From Chiridota heheva (Eukaryota; Echinodermata; Holothuroidea; Apodida; Chiridotidae): a stretch of 64,000 nucleotides of DNA. Location of the stretch: NCBI GenBank assembly GCA_020152595.1, contig JAIGNY010003007.1, forward strand, positions 246,001-310,000, in the 5' to 3' direction. The notes under the pieces are model-generated. The model ran no database searches. It saw only the letters and a list, made by a program, of their open reading frames with translations, and was not told the origin of the DNA. Positions 11,201 through 22,400 of the stretch are shown here, one piece after another. Each line of letters begins with the position of its first letter. The first letter of the stretch is position 1. The position numbers and the translations under genes were made by a program.

Positions 11201-14200
11201 TGTACCCAAATCTGATTTGCAAAGCAGAGTGGAGCAGATTGCTGCTGGGCGAAAGGACGGGATAACATCCTCACCCTTCGCAAAAGGAATTTCTATAAGC
11301 AGATCAACAAATTCACCTGCCAGTGTACCACCAGCACCCACAATGGCGGCTCCTGTACCCCCCAAGCCTCCCACATTACCTACAGCAAAAGTGCCTCAGT
11401 CTGCACCACCCCAACCTCATGTCACTGGTGCTCCACCTCCCCCACCTCCACCCCCTCCTCCAGGAACAAGCTTCCCAAAACCCAAGTCATCCATTTCAAG
11501 TGCAAATCAGTCTAACTTGAATAATAATAACCAGGTACCATCTAAATCGAACAATCCGCAACCTGTGAAAATGATACCAGATTTATCTGATTTGCAAAGA
11601 GAGCTTAAGCGGAGGACTTCCATGCAAAAGGTGACTGTAGATAATGTAAAAGGTGATAAAATAAATGTGGATAAAATAAATAGTGGTGCAAAAAGAACTT
11701 CACCCACTTCTTCTCTTGAACGAACAGAAAACAAAGTAGCACCAAAGAAAACACCAGTGAAAACCCCTGTAAAAACTCCACCAGTTAAGACTCCCCCAGC
11801 TACAAAGAGGAAACCAGTCCCTCCGCCTCTCTCTAAACCCGTTGCAAGAGCGCAACAGGAACTTCCTAGAGATGATGCGGAGGATGTTGATATTTTTTCC
11901 AAAAATCTTGATGAAATGGAGGTTTTAGGATATGAGGAGGACGTGATCGAGTCTGATAGTAGTGATGCGGAGTCTGGTCTATCTGGGTTTGAAAAAGAGA
12001 ATACTGACACTATTAAGAAACAACCAACCAAGATGAGTCCTTTAAGAACCGAGTCGGATTTTACAATAGGTTCTCCTGTTTTAGGGATGGAACAAACCAG
12101 ATTTGCTGCACCAAGACCGGACACATTGTCCCTTTCTTTGTCATTTGGAGTTCTGAGCCAGATGCAGCATCAGCGTCATCTGCCTGGAGGGATGATGAGG
12201 AAGGCTTTGGGACGATAAAAAGGAGGCGGAGTGCTGCAGATAAGATAGAGGCAGAACCTGAGAGCAAGCGAGACTCCTTGGGAGAAGGTGAGTTTTGTCT
12301 CTTATGAGATTATAAGATAAAATATTAACATATCGTAATGTATTAACATCATAGACTCAGTAGCAGCACCAGGATTTTGGTCATGGAGAGGAGGAGGAGG
12401 GGGGGGGGGAGGAGGGGGAAGGGCAAGTGAGGGGCAAATTTGTCTCTGGGGGATCCTATAAATTGGGCAAAATATGTCATTTTACAAACCCCCTCCCCGT
12501 AGTGCCGTCACTGCTTAGACTTTAAGATATTTTACTTCAGTTTTCAGAAAATTATCTTGACTACTTTTAAGGTGACACACTAGTGTAAAAACACTGGTAA
12601 AATCTTCCCCAGATACAAAGAAGTGCCTTTCCCACCTATAAACTGTTTCAAGAGTGCAGGAGGAACCTTAAGAATACAAAATGGAATTTGGTTGTGGGAT
12701 ATTAGATGTTTGATTAAAATTTAGTTTATTCTTAATCATTTGGTGGACTATTTCTAGTAAGATACAAAAAGAGTTTGGGATGAAATTTGTATCTTAGCAC
12801 AGGTGATTTTGTTCTGAAAACAAAGTCCATTTGTGGACAAAGAGTACACATACTGTACAAGGTAGTTTTATATATTAACTCCAGCTCATGACATTTAAAG
12901 AGTTTTGAAACTGGACATTCTTACTGTGCAGTGATTCGGGCAAAAACATGTGTTGATGATTTATTTTATTTTACTTTTATGTTTAAAATTGTGTTGATAT
13001 CTACATTGTACACTGGGGGCCCCACGGAAACCAACTCCTGCTGAGTGGGCTAAAGTGGAATTAAGGGATTATTGTGGCCCACCAGCTCTTCCTTTCTTTC
13101 TTCTACTTGAAATATTGGTTATGTCACCTCACCACCACCCCTGTTCAAATTCCTGCCATATTCTGTCAATAAAGTTAGACTTATTTGGAGGAAATATTGT
13201 CTTGAACCAAATTTATTTACCTTTTATCAAAAAGGCGAATGGAATTCTGACCACGATTCAGGTAAGGTCAAGTGAATACCTTTTATTGCGCAATCCCAGA
13301 CACAATCATGTTCAAAATTGCATGTAAATTATGAGGCAATATCGCATGTGTGGCTCTCCTCCTGGGAGAGGTACGCAGACATGGTGCAAGAACTCTGGAC
13401 AATTTGACAAGCTTTTTAATTTTGATCAGCCAAATGGTGTCAAATAATGTGTGCGTTATTGGTGCCATGTGAGATCATGCTTTCAGGTATATGATTAACG
13501 GGTTTAAATTCTCAAGTTTTTTGGTGCGATAGCTTTATCAGACAAAAGTAAAGTTTAATAATCTCGGCAAAAAGTTATGTTTGGGGAAACTGGAAAGTTA
13601 GGAAGATTTACTCATGCTAGGAGAAAAGCTGGAATTTTGATATTTTAAATCTTGATATCTTAAAAATAGTGACTGATTTGGGAAATACTGCGATTCGTGT
13701 TCTTTGCCAATAACAGGCTGTTGGAACGTTGAGTGTTTTATTACATTGTTTGTGACTTATTTTTATATTATTTAGGTGTCTGAAAATATACTAAATTGCT
13801 TTTAGATGATTGATTATAAACCAATTAAAAAAACAAAAAGGCATTAAAATATTTTGGAAAAAGAACCAGCTTTTTATTGACTGAAAATAAATGTAAAAAA
13901 AAATATATATAAAAAGCATCAGAACTTTTGGGAAAAGACCATGTTGATTGGATGCTTAGACCTAATTGTGGAAAACATGCAAATGTATGATGTCATTGGA
14001 GGAATAATTATCATGGAATTACAAACCCTTTGGTGTTTGATCCATGTCTATGATGTGAGAGAAGAAAACCTATTCTTGTCTTTTTTTACATTTTATTCAA
14101 AATTAGTTCCTTCTTTTGTTGAAAAGAACAATGACAAATACGATTTAGGTGAAATGGAAGATTGAGCAAATTGTTAAACACTAAAGCTTTAGGTCTGTTG

Positions 14201-17200
14201 TTTTCCTGCAATATCAATTTTGCTAACTGCTAACATTTGACAAAAAACTTTCAGGTTTGATCAGTTTAAGAAGCTGATGAAGAAAAAATTGAAAGTGTAT
14301 TCATGGAATATTTCACTTTAAAGTGAATTGTGATTCTTTTTTTCTGTATTTTTTTCATATTGTTTGAAATTTCTCTGACATGTCATGATAAATGAATATT
14401 CATGCTTCATTAAAACATATAAATATTCATGCTTTATTGAAACATATAAATATTCAAGCTTCATTAACACATATAAATATTCATGCATCATTAAAACAGA
14501 AACTGAAATTGGATTTTGCTTTTCCAGGTGTTCATAGATTTAAAGAATAGGTAGAGGCAACATTAGCTAAATTACTTTAAATACAAATTGGCCATTGTAT
14601 AGCTTTTTAAAGAGTTATGTGCAAATCTGCCATTTCTCTTTGATAAAGGGATTATTATTTAAATAAAAAAGATTTGATCTTTGCCATACCCCCAACCAAC
14701 CTCTAGCTGGAGAAGGCATTTTGAAGGTCTGAAATTAAGGGGGAAATATTAAGAAAGGAAAAGCATTGTGAGGGATTTTCCTCTTCATTCATAGCTTTTT
14801 TCAATATATTCAAAAGATTTTAAACTAGACATGCTATTTTCAAAATACAAAAGCTTTTGAACTCAGAATGTAATGCTCTTTGTGGTACGTGGTTGAACTG
14901 AAAACACTCGTACCTGTCCATACACCACCTTTAAGATCCAATTGAATTTGACTGGCAATAAGTAAGCCAAAGGTCATTCACATCTTATTCATAACACGAT
15001 TTAATGCTTTTCAAACTTGCAAAGTTGAGATTAGCCATGTCGATTGTTAAAGGTGCATAGACGTGTAGAAGCAATGTTAGCTAAATTGCTTTAAAATCTC
15101 TTAACACCCGATAATAATCCATCAAGAGGAGTTCAAATTGACTATTTTACAGTGTTTTGAAATCTAATGCATCAGTATTAAAAATTGTATGCACATTTGT
15201 AATACAGGGTAACCGTGGCATTTTCTTTTCTAAGGCTAATCCTTTGCTTTCAGACTTAAAATTCTTTGTAGTGTAGCAATTTTGACCCAAAGTTTTTACC
15301 ATACCCCCAGTCGACATACCCCCAGTCGAAATACCCCCAGTCGGCATACCCCAGTCGACACACCCCAGTCGACACACCCCGGTCGACACCCCGTCAACAC
15401 CTCCCAGTAGACACCCCACCCCCAGCCGACACCCCCATAGTAGACACACCCCATTCGACACACCTCCGGTCGACACACCCCAGTCGACACACCCCCAGTC
15501 GGCACACCCCAGTCGGCACACCCCAGTCGGCACACCCCAGTCGACACCCCCAGTCGACACACCCCAGTCGACACACCCCAATCGACACCCTCCCAGTCGA
15601 CACACCCCAATCAAATTCTAGCATGAATAGACATTCCCATCATTTTCAGTGACTAAGATTTAGGAAAGAAATTGAAATAAGATGCAGATATTGAGTTGTC
15701 TCCCTGTCCTACTGCACATCTCTAATTTATTCAAAGTGATCAGCCATAACTCAAGATGTGCTATGTTCAAAATTCAACAATTGCAAATATTAAATAACAC
15801 GTTTTAAATTCAAACTGAAAATTTGTTTGTTTCTAAAACACCATTTTACAAATCCATAGTATGTATGGACATGCAGAATGCTTTCAAATAGCTAACAGCC
15901 ATGAAAAAGCAAAAACAATCACCATTAAAATTGTTTTAATTGAACCATTTTGCTAAGAAATGTATTTTTATTTGTCTTATATTATAAAATGCGCATCTTC
16001 ACAACAGAAAAAGAACCATTTTTTGTATAGTAGATTCCAGTTAAGATACCTTTGGTTTGTTTTTTTATTATATCAAAGAGTTGCGTCAAATGAAAGATAA
16101 CTTTGTGCTGCAAAGTCCTAACAATTTCTTGAATATATTTTGAATTCATGCTTTGTACTTAGTGATGCTAGTATAAATAATAAAGTATAATAATCTTGCC
16201 TCGTGTTCAGACAATCATATGCTACTGAAACAGGGCACAAGGCCTGACCAGGTTGCCTTATTTGATATTTGTTTTTAATTCTATATTGCTTTTGTTGGTT
16301 TTATGGGGTGGGGTGGGAATGGGTGAAAGAGAGTGTGGGGAAAGGAGTCTGATTGTGAGACCCTTGCTGCTTCTAATGAATAGATCTTTGGGGCAATACC
16401 GTACTTGCTTATTTGTTGCCTTCATTCATCTTATTTACATGTTCTAAAGTAATACAATTGAAATGCCAGAAAGACAATGGAATATATGTACACTGGATTT
16501 TGTTATGATTAAGTTCACAAATTTCCACCTAAGGAAAGTTAAAAGATTTGAATTTTGCTTTACTATTTTTTATTTTAAATTTAAGTGTCATTTTCAAGGA
16601 CAAAACAAATTTGCAGTTGTTCTTGATATTGCTGTGCAATTTGAAAATGGTCTTGTCTTGTAAAGTTGTATGCTATTGAGGTGACTTGTGTGGTGGGTTG
16701 CTTTGTCTGTACGTTTGTGTGCTTCATTATGAACTACTGATGAGAACAAAGCTAAGGATATCAAGCTGGCTGCAACAAAGATTACATCTTGTAATACATG
16801 TTGTAACTTTTTGACTAAATGGCAATTAGATTATTAAAAGTATTAATATTTATGATAACAGACTCATTGCCCATCACAGGGAAGTCTCACAGGGAAGTAT
16901 ACCATATGCTGAATATACATTTATGAAGGGAAAATTCGCGGTTAGCTTCGTTCAAATTCAGATCAAAATGACTGTGTGCAATTGATGTTATCAAAACCTA
17001 GGTGATATGCATAACCCCAGCTGTAGATTGTAATGTCCTATGTCCTATTGGTCAGTCAGTCCAGACACAGATTTTTCTGTTGGTTAATGGTTCTGTTCAT
17101 TTTTGTCCAGGGAATCTGATTAACCCTTACTGTACCACGCGGCGATATTATGCCGTTTTGGGTTCCATCTTGCTGGTAGAGTAGGAGTTAAACAACGCAA

Positions 17201-19456
17201 CTCAATGATTAAACTTAGTGATAGTAATACCTATAACTTTGTATTATTTCTCATATTTTATATTACAAATCATCTATTATTATTGTTGGTGGAGTAATCT
17301 AATAATGATAATGATAATGTTGTTGCTGTTGTTATTATTAATATTATTATTATCATTATCATTATCGTTATTCTTTTTATTCATTTTAATTATTTTTTTC
17401 TCCTATAGCCATGGAAAAGCTTGAGGCATTACTGAACAGCCCAGACAATGAACTGTTCCTGTCTGACTTTGAATCAACTCCTGAGAAGAAGCCAAAGACA
17501 AAAGAAGACCCCACTCCTGCTGAACCTGAACCCCCTCAAGCACCAGAGACTGAGTGAGTCATGCAACACTTTATAAGGGGGAAGGGGCAACACTTTGTAG
17601 TATGGTGGGTAGGGGAGGGGGCAACACTTTGTAGTATGGTGGGTAGGGAGAGGAGCAACACTTTGTAGTATGGTGGGTAGGGGAGGGGCAACACTTTGTA
17701 GTATGGTGGGTATGGTGGGTAGGGGGAGGGGCAACACTTTGTAGTATGGTGGGTAGGAGAGGGGCAACACTTTGGGGGGCAACACTTTAGTAGTGGGTGG
17801 TATGGGGGGGGGCAACAACACTTTGGTATGGTGGGTGGGGAGGGAGCAACACTTTGTAGTATGGTGGGTATGGGGGAGGGGTCACACTTTGTAGTATGGT
17901 GGGTAGGGGAGGGGGCAACACTTTGTAGTATGGTGGGTAGGGAAGGGGCAACACTTTGTAGTATGGTGGGTAGGGAGAGGGGCAACACTTTGTAGTATGG
18001 TGGGTAGTGGGTAGGGGAGGGGCAACACTTTGTAGTATGGTGGGTAGGGGAGGGGCAACACTTTGTAGTATGCTGGGTAGGGAGAGGAGCAACACTTTGT
18101 AGTATGGTGGGTATGGTGGGAGGGGGGCAACACTTTATAGTATGGTGGGTGGGTAGGGAGAGGGGCAACACTTTGTAGTATGGTGGGTAGGGAGGGGGGC
18201 AACAGTTTGTAGTATGGTGGGTAGGGAGGGGCAACACTTTGTAGTATGGTGGGTAGGGAGAGGGGCAACACTTTGTAGTATGGTGGGTAGGGGAGGGGTT
18301 ACACTTTGTAGTATGGTGGGTAGGGAGAGGGGCAACACTTTGTAGTATGGTGGGTAGGGGAGGGGCAACACTTTGTAGTATGGTGAGGGGCAACACTATA
18401 GTATGGTGGGGAGGGAAGGGGGCAACACTTTGTAGTATGGTGGGAAGGGGGTTAGAAATGATTTCCCACAGCGTACCACACTTTTATCTGAAATTTGATA
18501 TATGATATATAAATACTTGGAATAAATCCTTGGTTGTGATTAGTTAAATAAAAACCATGGCTATTCATAGACACATGGTCAAGGAAGTTGTGTGCATAAT
18601 AATTCCCACACTTTTTGAGATTTCTGAAGTGATCAACATTTCATTGCAATGGACTTTGTTGTCTAGTGACAATCCATGCTTCAGGATAATTACTAAGATA
18701 ACAAATATTTTTATGATCTTCCTTACCTTGAAAAACATGTGCGTTGCATGTAACAAGAAGGACTCGCAATGTGCGTTAAAATACTGTATATTCACTTGAC
18801 ATCATTGTATACATGCTGTGTTGTGTGGGCATTGATATATAGTGTTTCCACTCTTAAGCTGCTGTGTTTTTATTCAAAATTAATGTTGAGGTGAAGGGTT
18901 TATATGCATATTTAATGCATGAGGCAAAGGACTCTGACACAAGTGGAATGGCCCGATTTTAGGAATGCCATTTGCAAGTGCAAAGTCCTTTGAACCTTGC
19001 ATTTAAATACGTATATAAACACGATGCCAAAACATTACATTTTTTATAAAATTTCCGTGTTAAATTGTTTAAAATGCATTAAAAAAAAAAAGATTGAAAA
19101 CCAAAAAAAAGTTTACATGCATTTTTCACTTTGAGAAATTCTACCTGTTGTAAAAATGGACTAAACGAAATACTCACGGTCATGCATTACGGGCATTTAA
19201 TGCACGGATCATGACAAGGAAAATACTCTAGAGAAATTTGTTTGCACCGTTTATTGAACCTTCTCTTAATTTTCTATTTAATTATTTTTGATGTAATTTG
19301 ATCTCTCTGGCTCTTATGTCAGGTCTCATCATAAAATCAACCTTGTTTTGTCATTCCAGACCTGATATGTCTGCGGAGGATGAGGCAAATGTCTTCAGCG
19401 ACCTGGAGTCCATGTTTGAGAGTCTTGCCATGGATTTAGAGAACATGCTTCATTGA
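2142..19456 (+). CDS. CASKIN: Caskin (CASK-interacting scaffold protein), 3' part of gene; exons 2142-2243, 5307-5445, 8297-12287, 17409-17553, 19360-19456
   Basis: Caskins are cytoplasmic scaffold proteins of synapses and growing axons. Vertebrate Caskin1 binds CASK, and the tandem SAM domains polymerise. Five exons are visible. The first encodes the end of SAM1 (DLTAIGVTKPAHRKR), the second and the start of the third encode SAM2 (WLRLMDLSQYH, MGINKLGHQKKLSLAIKRL), both very close to vertebrate Caskins. A disordered stretch of about 1,330 residues follows, with PPAPPRR and PPPK proline motifs, a glutamine run, a decaproline and TPVK repeats. The last two exons give the acidic C-terminus (DLESMFESLAMDLENML), which matches the conserved Caskin tail. 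Junction phases agree (0, 1, 1, 2). The ankyrin repeats and SH3 domain must lie upstream of the window. Two places in the big exon need one extra base each to stay in frame, and the exon's end phase fits only if both are counted. The disordered part is longer than I recall for human Caskin1 or 2. Confidence 0.93.
2857..3030. repeat. tandem repeat, ~21-bp unit
   Basis: About five to seven imperfect copies of a unit containing CTAGATCAGCCCTATTTGGG, degenerating to the right. It is intronic (Caskin) and the first of four unrelated arrays packed into 2.86-5.13 kb. Confidence 0.85.
3060..3440. repeat. degenerate tandem repeat, ~18-bp unit
   Basis: Repeats of a GGTGAATGGGAGATGGTA-like unit with drifting length, running directly into the 22-bp array that follows. 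Purine-rich on the + strand. Long open frames on either strand here are products of the repeat. Confidence 0.75.
3445..4110. repeat. minisatellite, 22-bp unit
   Basis: About 30 copies of a 22-bp unit built on GGGATGGCATGTGGGACAGG. The units vary by point changes (GGGATAGG, GAGACAGG) and by loss of a few bases. Because 22 is not a multiple of three, the open frames on both strands rotate through Cys/Pro/His-rich or Gly/Trp/Asp-rich peptides and should not be annotated as proteins. Confidence 0.95.
4590..5130. repeat. minisatellite, ~18-bp unit
   Basis: About 28 imperfect copies of a unit like CCTCAGCAGGGGATAC, with sub-variants containing TATCATCCCCAGCAGG. It lies in the Caskin intron and ends about 180 bp before the SAM2 exon at 5307. 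Confidence 0.9.
5307..5445 (+). CDS. CASKIN: Caskin exon: SAM domain 2, first part
   Basis: 139 nt between TTACAG and GTACGT, entering in phase 0 and leaving in phase 1. It encodes GDVATWLRLMDLSQYH, then NDYGTIDLAAEIMWEDLQ and MGINKL, the canonical Caskin SAM2 core. The split glycine codon (G/GT) is completed by the exon at 8297, giving LGHQKKL. Confidence 0.95.
5613..6440 (+). repeat. dispersed repeat family R1, copy 2 (tandem body)
   Basis: Begins with the same head as copy 1 (CCGATGCGATAGCATAG at 5619) and continues with about four tandem units of roughly 150-165 bp. Each unit has GTAAACACGATATCTCAAGA, TTGGTATATGGATGTG, TTGGTGCTGATGTCATGAA and TAATTAGTAGGCGGGGCTAA. The units differ by roughly 10-15% by eye, so this copy is not young. 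It lies in the Caskin intron between exons 5307-5445 and 8297-12287. Confidence 0.8.
6625..7740. repeat. minisatellite, 38-bp unit
   Basis: About 29 copies of a 38-bp unit made of GTGGGATTTCTTCCTCTGG followed by TTTAAAGAATCGGAACCAC. Two common variants are CCCTC/TCCTC and ATCGGAACC/ATAGAACCC. There is one internal partial duplication near 7510-7530. It is in a Caskin intron. Confidence 0.95.
7741..8296 (+). other. Caskin intron end, no feature
   Basis: AT-rich unique sequence between the 38-bp array and the large exon. It ends TTTGCAG at 8296, a good 3' splice site. I see no coding segment. Confidence 0.6.
8297..12287 (+). CDS. CASKIN: Caskin large exon: end of SAM2 and disordered Pro/Gln-rich region
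   Basis: 3,991 nt from TTGCAG to GAAG|GTGAGT. It completes SAM2 (HQKKLSLAIKRLNNLKKHG), then encodes a low-complexity region. Parts in order: Ser-rich segment; KKPIPPAPPRRTNSVS near 9015 (SH3-ligand type); ATIGRKKSLKKFREEM and a charged helix near 9100-9180; SYATIKRSQRK near 9230; PPPKAIIPPPKG near 9335; a Gln/His-rich run at about 9755-10050; TATLERRPPSGRGQYQF near 10470; a decaproline near 11430; TPVKTPVKTP repeats near 11750; acidic segment near 11870-11990; and SEPDAASASSAW plus GTIKRRRSA near 12160-12230. The frame is open from 8297 to about 10090 and again from about 10095 to 12060, but moves back by one base at each of two places: roughly 10085-10116 and 12060-12165. The end phase (1) fits the next exon only with both shifts. 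One-base sequence or assembly errors are the simplest explanation; true damage is possible. Confidence 0.9.
9755..10050 (+). repeat. glutamine-codon repeat tract within Caskin
   Basis: CAA/CAG-dominated run encoding mostly Gln with scattered Ala, Leu and His. The codons are mixed CAA and CAG rather than a pure CAG run, which usually limits slippage. The antisense open frames over this tract (Leu/Val/Ala-rich) are shadows. Confidence 0.9.
14388..14505. repeat. tandem repeat, ~29-bp AT-rich unit
   Basis: Four copies of a unit containing TAAATATTCATGCTTCATTA, imperfect. The motif AATATTCATG also recurs around 19460-19540 just after the Caskin stop, which may be coincidence in AT-rich DNA. Confidence 0.8.
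15298..15612. repeat. minisatellite, 14-15 bp unit
   Basis: About 21 copies of a unit like CCCCAGTCGACACA, with variants CGGCATA at the left and CGGTCGACAC in the middle. It is rich in SalI-type GTCGAC palindromes. The antisense Gly/Val/Cys/Trp-rich frames are repeat shadows. Confidence 0.92.
17221..17408 (+). other. simple-sequence and pyrimidine-rich end of Caskin intron
   Basis: An imperfect (ATT/AAT/GTT)n stretch near 17281-17370 passes into a T-rich tract and CCTATAG at 17408, which serves as the 3' splice site for the next exon. Confidence 0.7.
17409..17553 (+). CDS. CASKIN: Caskin penultimate exon
   Basis: 145 nt between CCTATAG and GTGAGT, phase 1 in and phase 2 out. It encodes MEKLEALLNSPDNELFLSDF followed by a Lys/Pro/Glu-rich linker (EPEPPQAPETE). 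Low-complexity acidic sequence just before the C-terminal tail is expected for Caskin. A minisatellite begins within about 20 bp of its 5' splice site. Confidence 0.88.
17565..18446. repeat. minisatellite, ~32-bp unit, beginning at an exon donor
   Basis: About 27 copies of a unit made of GGGGCAACACTTTGTAGTAT plus GGTGGGTAGGGA. The first degenerate copy (GCAACACTTTATAAGG) starts about 11 bases downstream of the 5' splice site of the Caskin exon ending at 17553, so the array seems to have grown from the native start of the intron. Antisense Pro/Leu/Thr/Cys frames are shadows of the repeat. Confidence 0.95.
18447..19359 (+). other. end of last Caskin intron, no feature
   Basis: AT-rich unique sequence ending TCATTCCAG at 19359. 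Short open frames on both strands at 18.56-18.80 kb overlap each other and have no recognisable content. Confidence 0.6.
19360..19456 (+). CDS. CASKIN: Caskin last exon: conserved C-terminal tail and stop
   Basis: 97 nt after TTCCAG. It completes a Glu codon and encodes PDMSAEDEANVFSDLESMF then ESLAMDLENMLH and TGA at 19454-19456. The DLExMFESLAxDLExML pattern is the conserved Caskin tail at the extreme C-terminus of vertebrate Caskins. The end of the + strand gene is therefore secure. Confidence 0.93.
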
Positions 19457-22400
19457 AGGACGTGAATATTCATGAGGAAGAAATTGCATAGCCTGCATAT
19501 ATTCATGCCTGCATGAATTTGTCTCCAGGGAAGGCATGAATATTCATCGTATGGTCAAGTGATCAGTAGGCATAAAGAAAGATTATGTGGAGTCGACGAT
19601 TGGAATGATAAGGAAAATGTGCTCCAATAGCATATGAAGACACTTCTAGAGATCAGACTGCTGCGCAGAGATTTGACGGAGGTAGTATTTGACCTAACAG
19701 GGGTTAGGGGTCAAGGGTTATTTCTGCAGGTTTAAATAAAAATTGCATCCTGGTTTGTGTAAAAGCTTTGAAAAAAAATCACTCTTTTGTTTTAGATGAA
19801 TTACCTTCATGTGAGGTCAACAGCTAGGTTTATCCAGACACCGGTTAATTGCCAGATGATTTAGCCATCTTTGGGGTCAAATGTCAGTGCTTAACCATTT
19901 TGCTTTATTGATTAACTTTGGTTTCAATCCCAAAGCTCATCTGATGAAAATGTGAGTGTAATCAATTACTTCTACTAGGGACAAGGTCACTTTAAGTCTT
20001 TTCCTGATTTATATGAAAGAGGACAATTAAAAAAAAGAAATTGAAGAACCATCTTATTCCATTTAGGAGTTGCAACTTTTTAAAGATTCTCTCAGTGTGT
20101 TGAAGTGACTCGTGCAGTAAGTCAACAGTGTGGTGTATGTTTTTATGTGTCTCTCACATACAAATGCTAATGTACCTAGTATTCTTAATAAGAAAAAATA
20201 ACATTTATTTTCATAAAAATGCATAAAATCTTCTTGAAAGCGCAAACTATGACGTTACACTGTATACTGCACCAGTCACACACTGATGAAGTCTTTTAAA
20301 TACATGTGCTCCTAATCGAAGTAAGATATTTACATTGTTTTTCACCAGTTTGTTCTTTAAATGTGTCTGGGAAGCCAGATGAAATGTATGATCCAAGGTA
20401 TTAGGTGCTGAAGTAACGGGGACGTTATGACAGTCAATATCATATAAGCAATGCAAATGTGAGCTTCAAGTTAAGTGGGCTACATTCAAGCTGTACGATG
20501 TAATGATTGAGTTATGGCTGTTGATTGATGTGAAAATAGATGCAATATTGGGATAACATAAAACTGTTAACTGTACAGAAATGACATTGGCTGAATTGCC
20601 TTCAAATCTATCAGAAGATGATTTTGACCTCTCCACCCATCACAACTTAAGCAAAAACAAAAATTTAATACAATTTGGATCAGATGTAACTCAATAGTGC
20701 TACTTAGAAATTCCAAAACTGATCTGCTGGGGATTCCGTACACTTTTAACCAGCATAGAAATTGCTACAAGTCGCTAGACCTTGAAAATTGATAGTGACG
20801 TACTATGTGATATTTACTTATGCATTTTTACTTGAGCCTCAAGCTACATGTTTTATGCTTCTTTTGTAGTCACATGATGTCGGTCAGAAACTTGTATATC
20901 TGCTTTTCTCCTCATGCAGCAGTGTGGTATGAATTCATGATTGTATTGTGTCACTCCTCGGTGATGTCACTGTAGTTACATCATGATGTGAGACTAATTA
21001 AATAGTGATGTCACTCTGGAGACCTTTTTTGTGACATACTTAACATCTCATGGTTATGCAACTCGTGTGGGTGTGACATCCTTGTTTGATGTAATGTGAC
21101 ATCATGATAAGATGTCACTTTTGATCATGGTTTGGTGTATGTATGTCTCAGGTCAGACTTGACAGCTTCATACAGGATGTCCATCCTTTATCATACTGGA
21201 TATCTCTGTATATCTAGTGATTTATCTCAAGAGGATTAAGTGATTTGTATATAAGTGATTTCTGGAGTGATTTAGTATGGACCGGTCAAGAGGATTAAGT
21301 GATTAGAAGTAAAGTGATTTAGATAGGAGAATGATTTAGTATGGCGGGTCAAGAGGAGTAAAAAAGATGGTCAAGAGGATTAAGTGATTTAGTATGGGCC
21401 GGTCAAGAGGTTTAAAGTGATTAGAGAGTTTGAGTGGGTGAAGAAATTTAAAAGATATATGGACAGGTTGCAACGACTTCAGCTTAATTGTAACAAAAAT
21501 TAGGTAGATCATGAAAATTGGTTAAGAATTAATCATTTTATAGCATTTTGGATTATAAGGCCCTTAATATAAACAAATTATGCAAATTTAGGTTGAATTT
21601 TTGGACATCACAAATAGGAAACTTATGAATTTTCTTGTTTTCCAATTCTTCGCAAAAGTTCTTTGAATGGGAGCAGTTGCATATAAAGTTTGAAATCTCC
21701 TCATACCCTAAATCAGAACTTAGCAGGAGAAAACAGTCTGATGACGGATGGTGTACTTGTCCATATACCTTTAAAGAAGTTTTCTAGAAGCGATATACCT
21801 TTGAAGGAGTTTGGTATAAGAGTGAGGACAGTATTCAGTGAGACCAGGAGCAGTGGTTTAGTAGCCTTTGCATCTGGTATGGGTCAGCGTAGCATAAGTG
21901 AGGGTCAGCATAGCATAAGTGAATGTAAGATATGATGGTCTAGTTCAGGCGGAACATTGATGAACAAGTTTAACCTTGATGGTGCGGGGGCAGTTTGTAT
22001 GGATTCATGCTGGAAGAAGGGGGTGTCAATTTACTAGAAATATTGTATGAATGTCCGTTCCCTTGATGCTCATAATGCAGAGATTGTCTTCCATGATGTT
22101 CAGCAAAGATTGCTGTAATTCACATGAACTGTACCAATGAGTAGCCTTTCAAAATGTCCATTCTGAAATTAAAGCAGGCTTAAATCTTGATGGAAGGTAT
22201 TATTTTTCTTTAAGAGCATATTTTGTTATAGAAATCTTGCTTTAAAACACCTTATTGATAATAAACCTTAAGATTTTTTAGAAAGTTAGCAGAATTAAGC
22301 AGAGCACTTGAAACAATTTTAAAATAAATGTAATATTATCTATTATTAGGAAAGAATGAGTAATTTATATTCTTTTGTTATTTTGTTGATCTGTTTGAGC

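Larger units (their letters stand above)
12288..17408 (+). other. Caskin intron
   Basis: Intron of 5.1 kb, GTGAGT at 12288 to CCTATAG at 17408, phase 1. It contains a pure-purine G-rich run at about 12390-12425, a tandem AT-rich repeat at 14390-14505 and a 14-15 bp minisatellite at 15298-15612. I see no additional exon: no open frame here has coding character or matches a Caskin segment, and the flanking exons join in phase without one. Confidence 0.7.

Noticed and set aside
12100-12170. Programmed minus-one frameshift at CCCTTTC in Caskin
   Set aside because: The heptamer is not in the required phase (X XXY YYZ) relative to the upstream frame, and a second unrelated break exists near 10.1 kb. 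A sequence error is simpler.
13941-14165. Possible extra Caskin exon in the 5.1 kb intron
   Set aside because: No convincing flanking splice sites of the right phase and no Caskin-like content. The neighbouring exons already join in phase.
17474-18396. Antisense Pro/Thr/Cys/Leu-rich frames near a Caskin exon
   Set aside because: They are shadows of the 32-bp minisatellite. The Caskin exon on the + strand explains the real coding signal.
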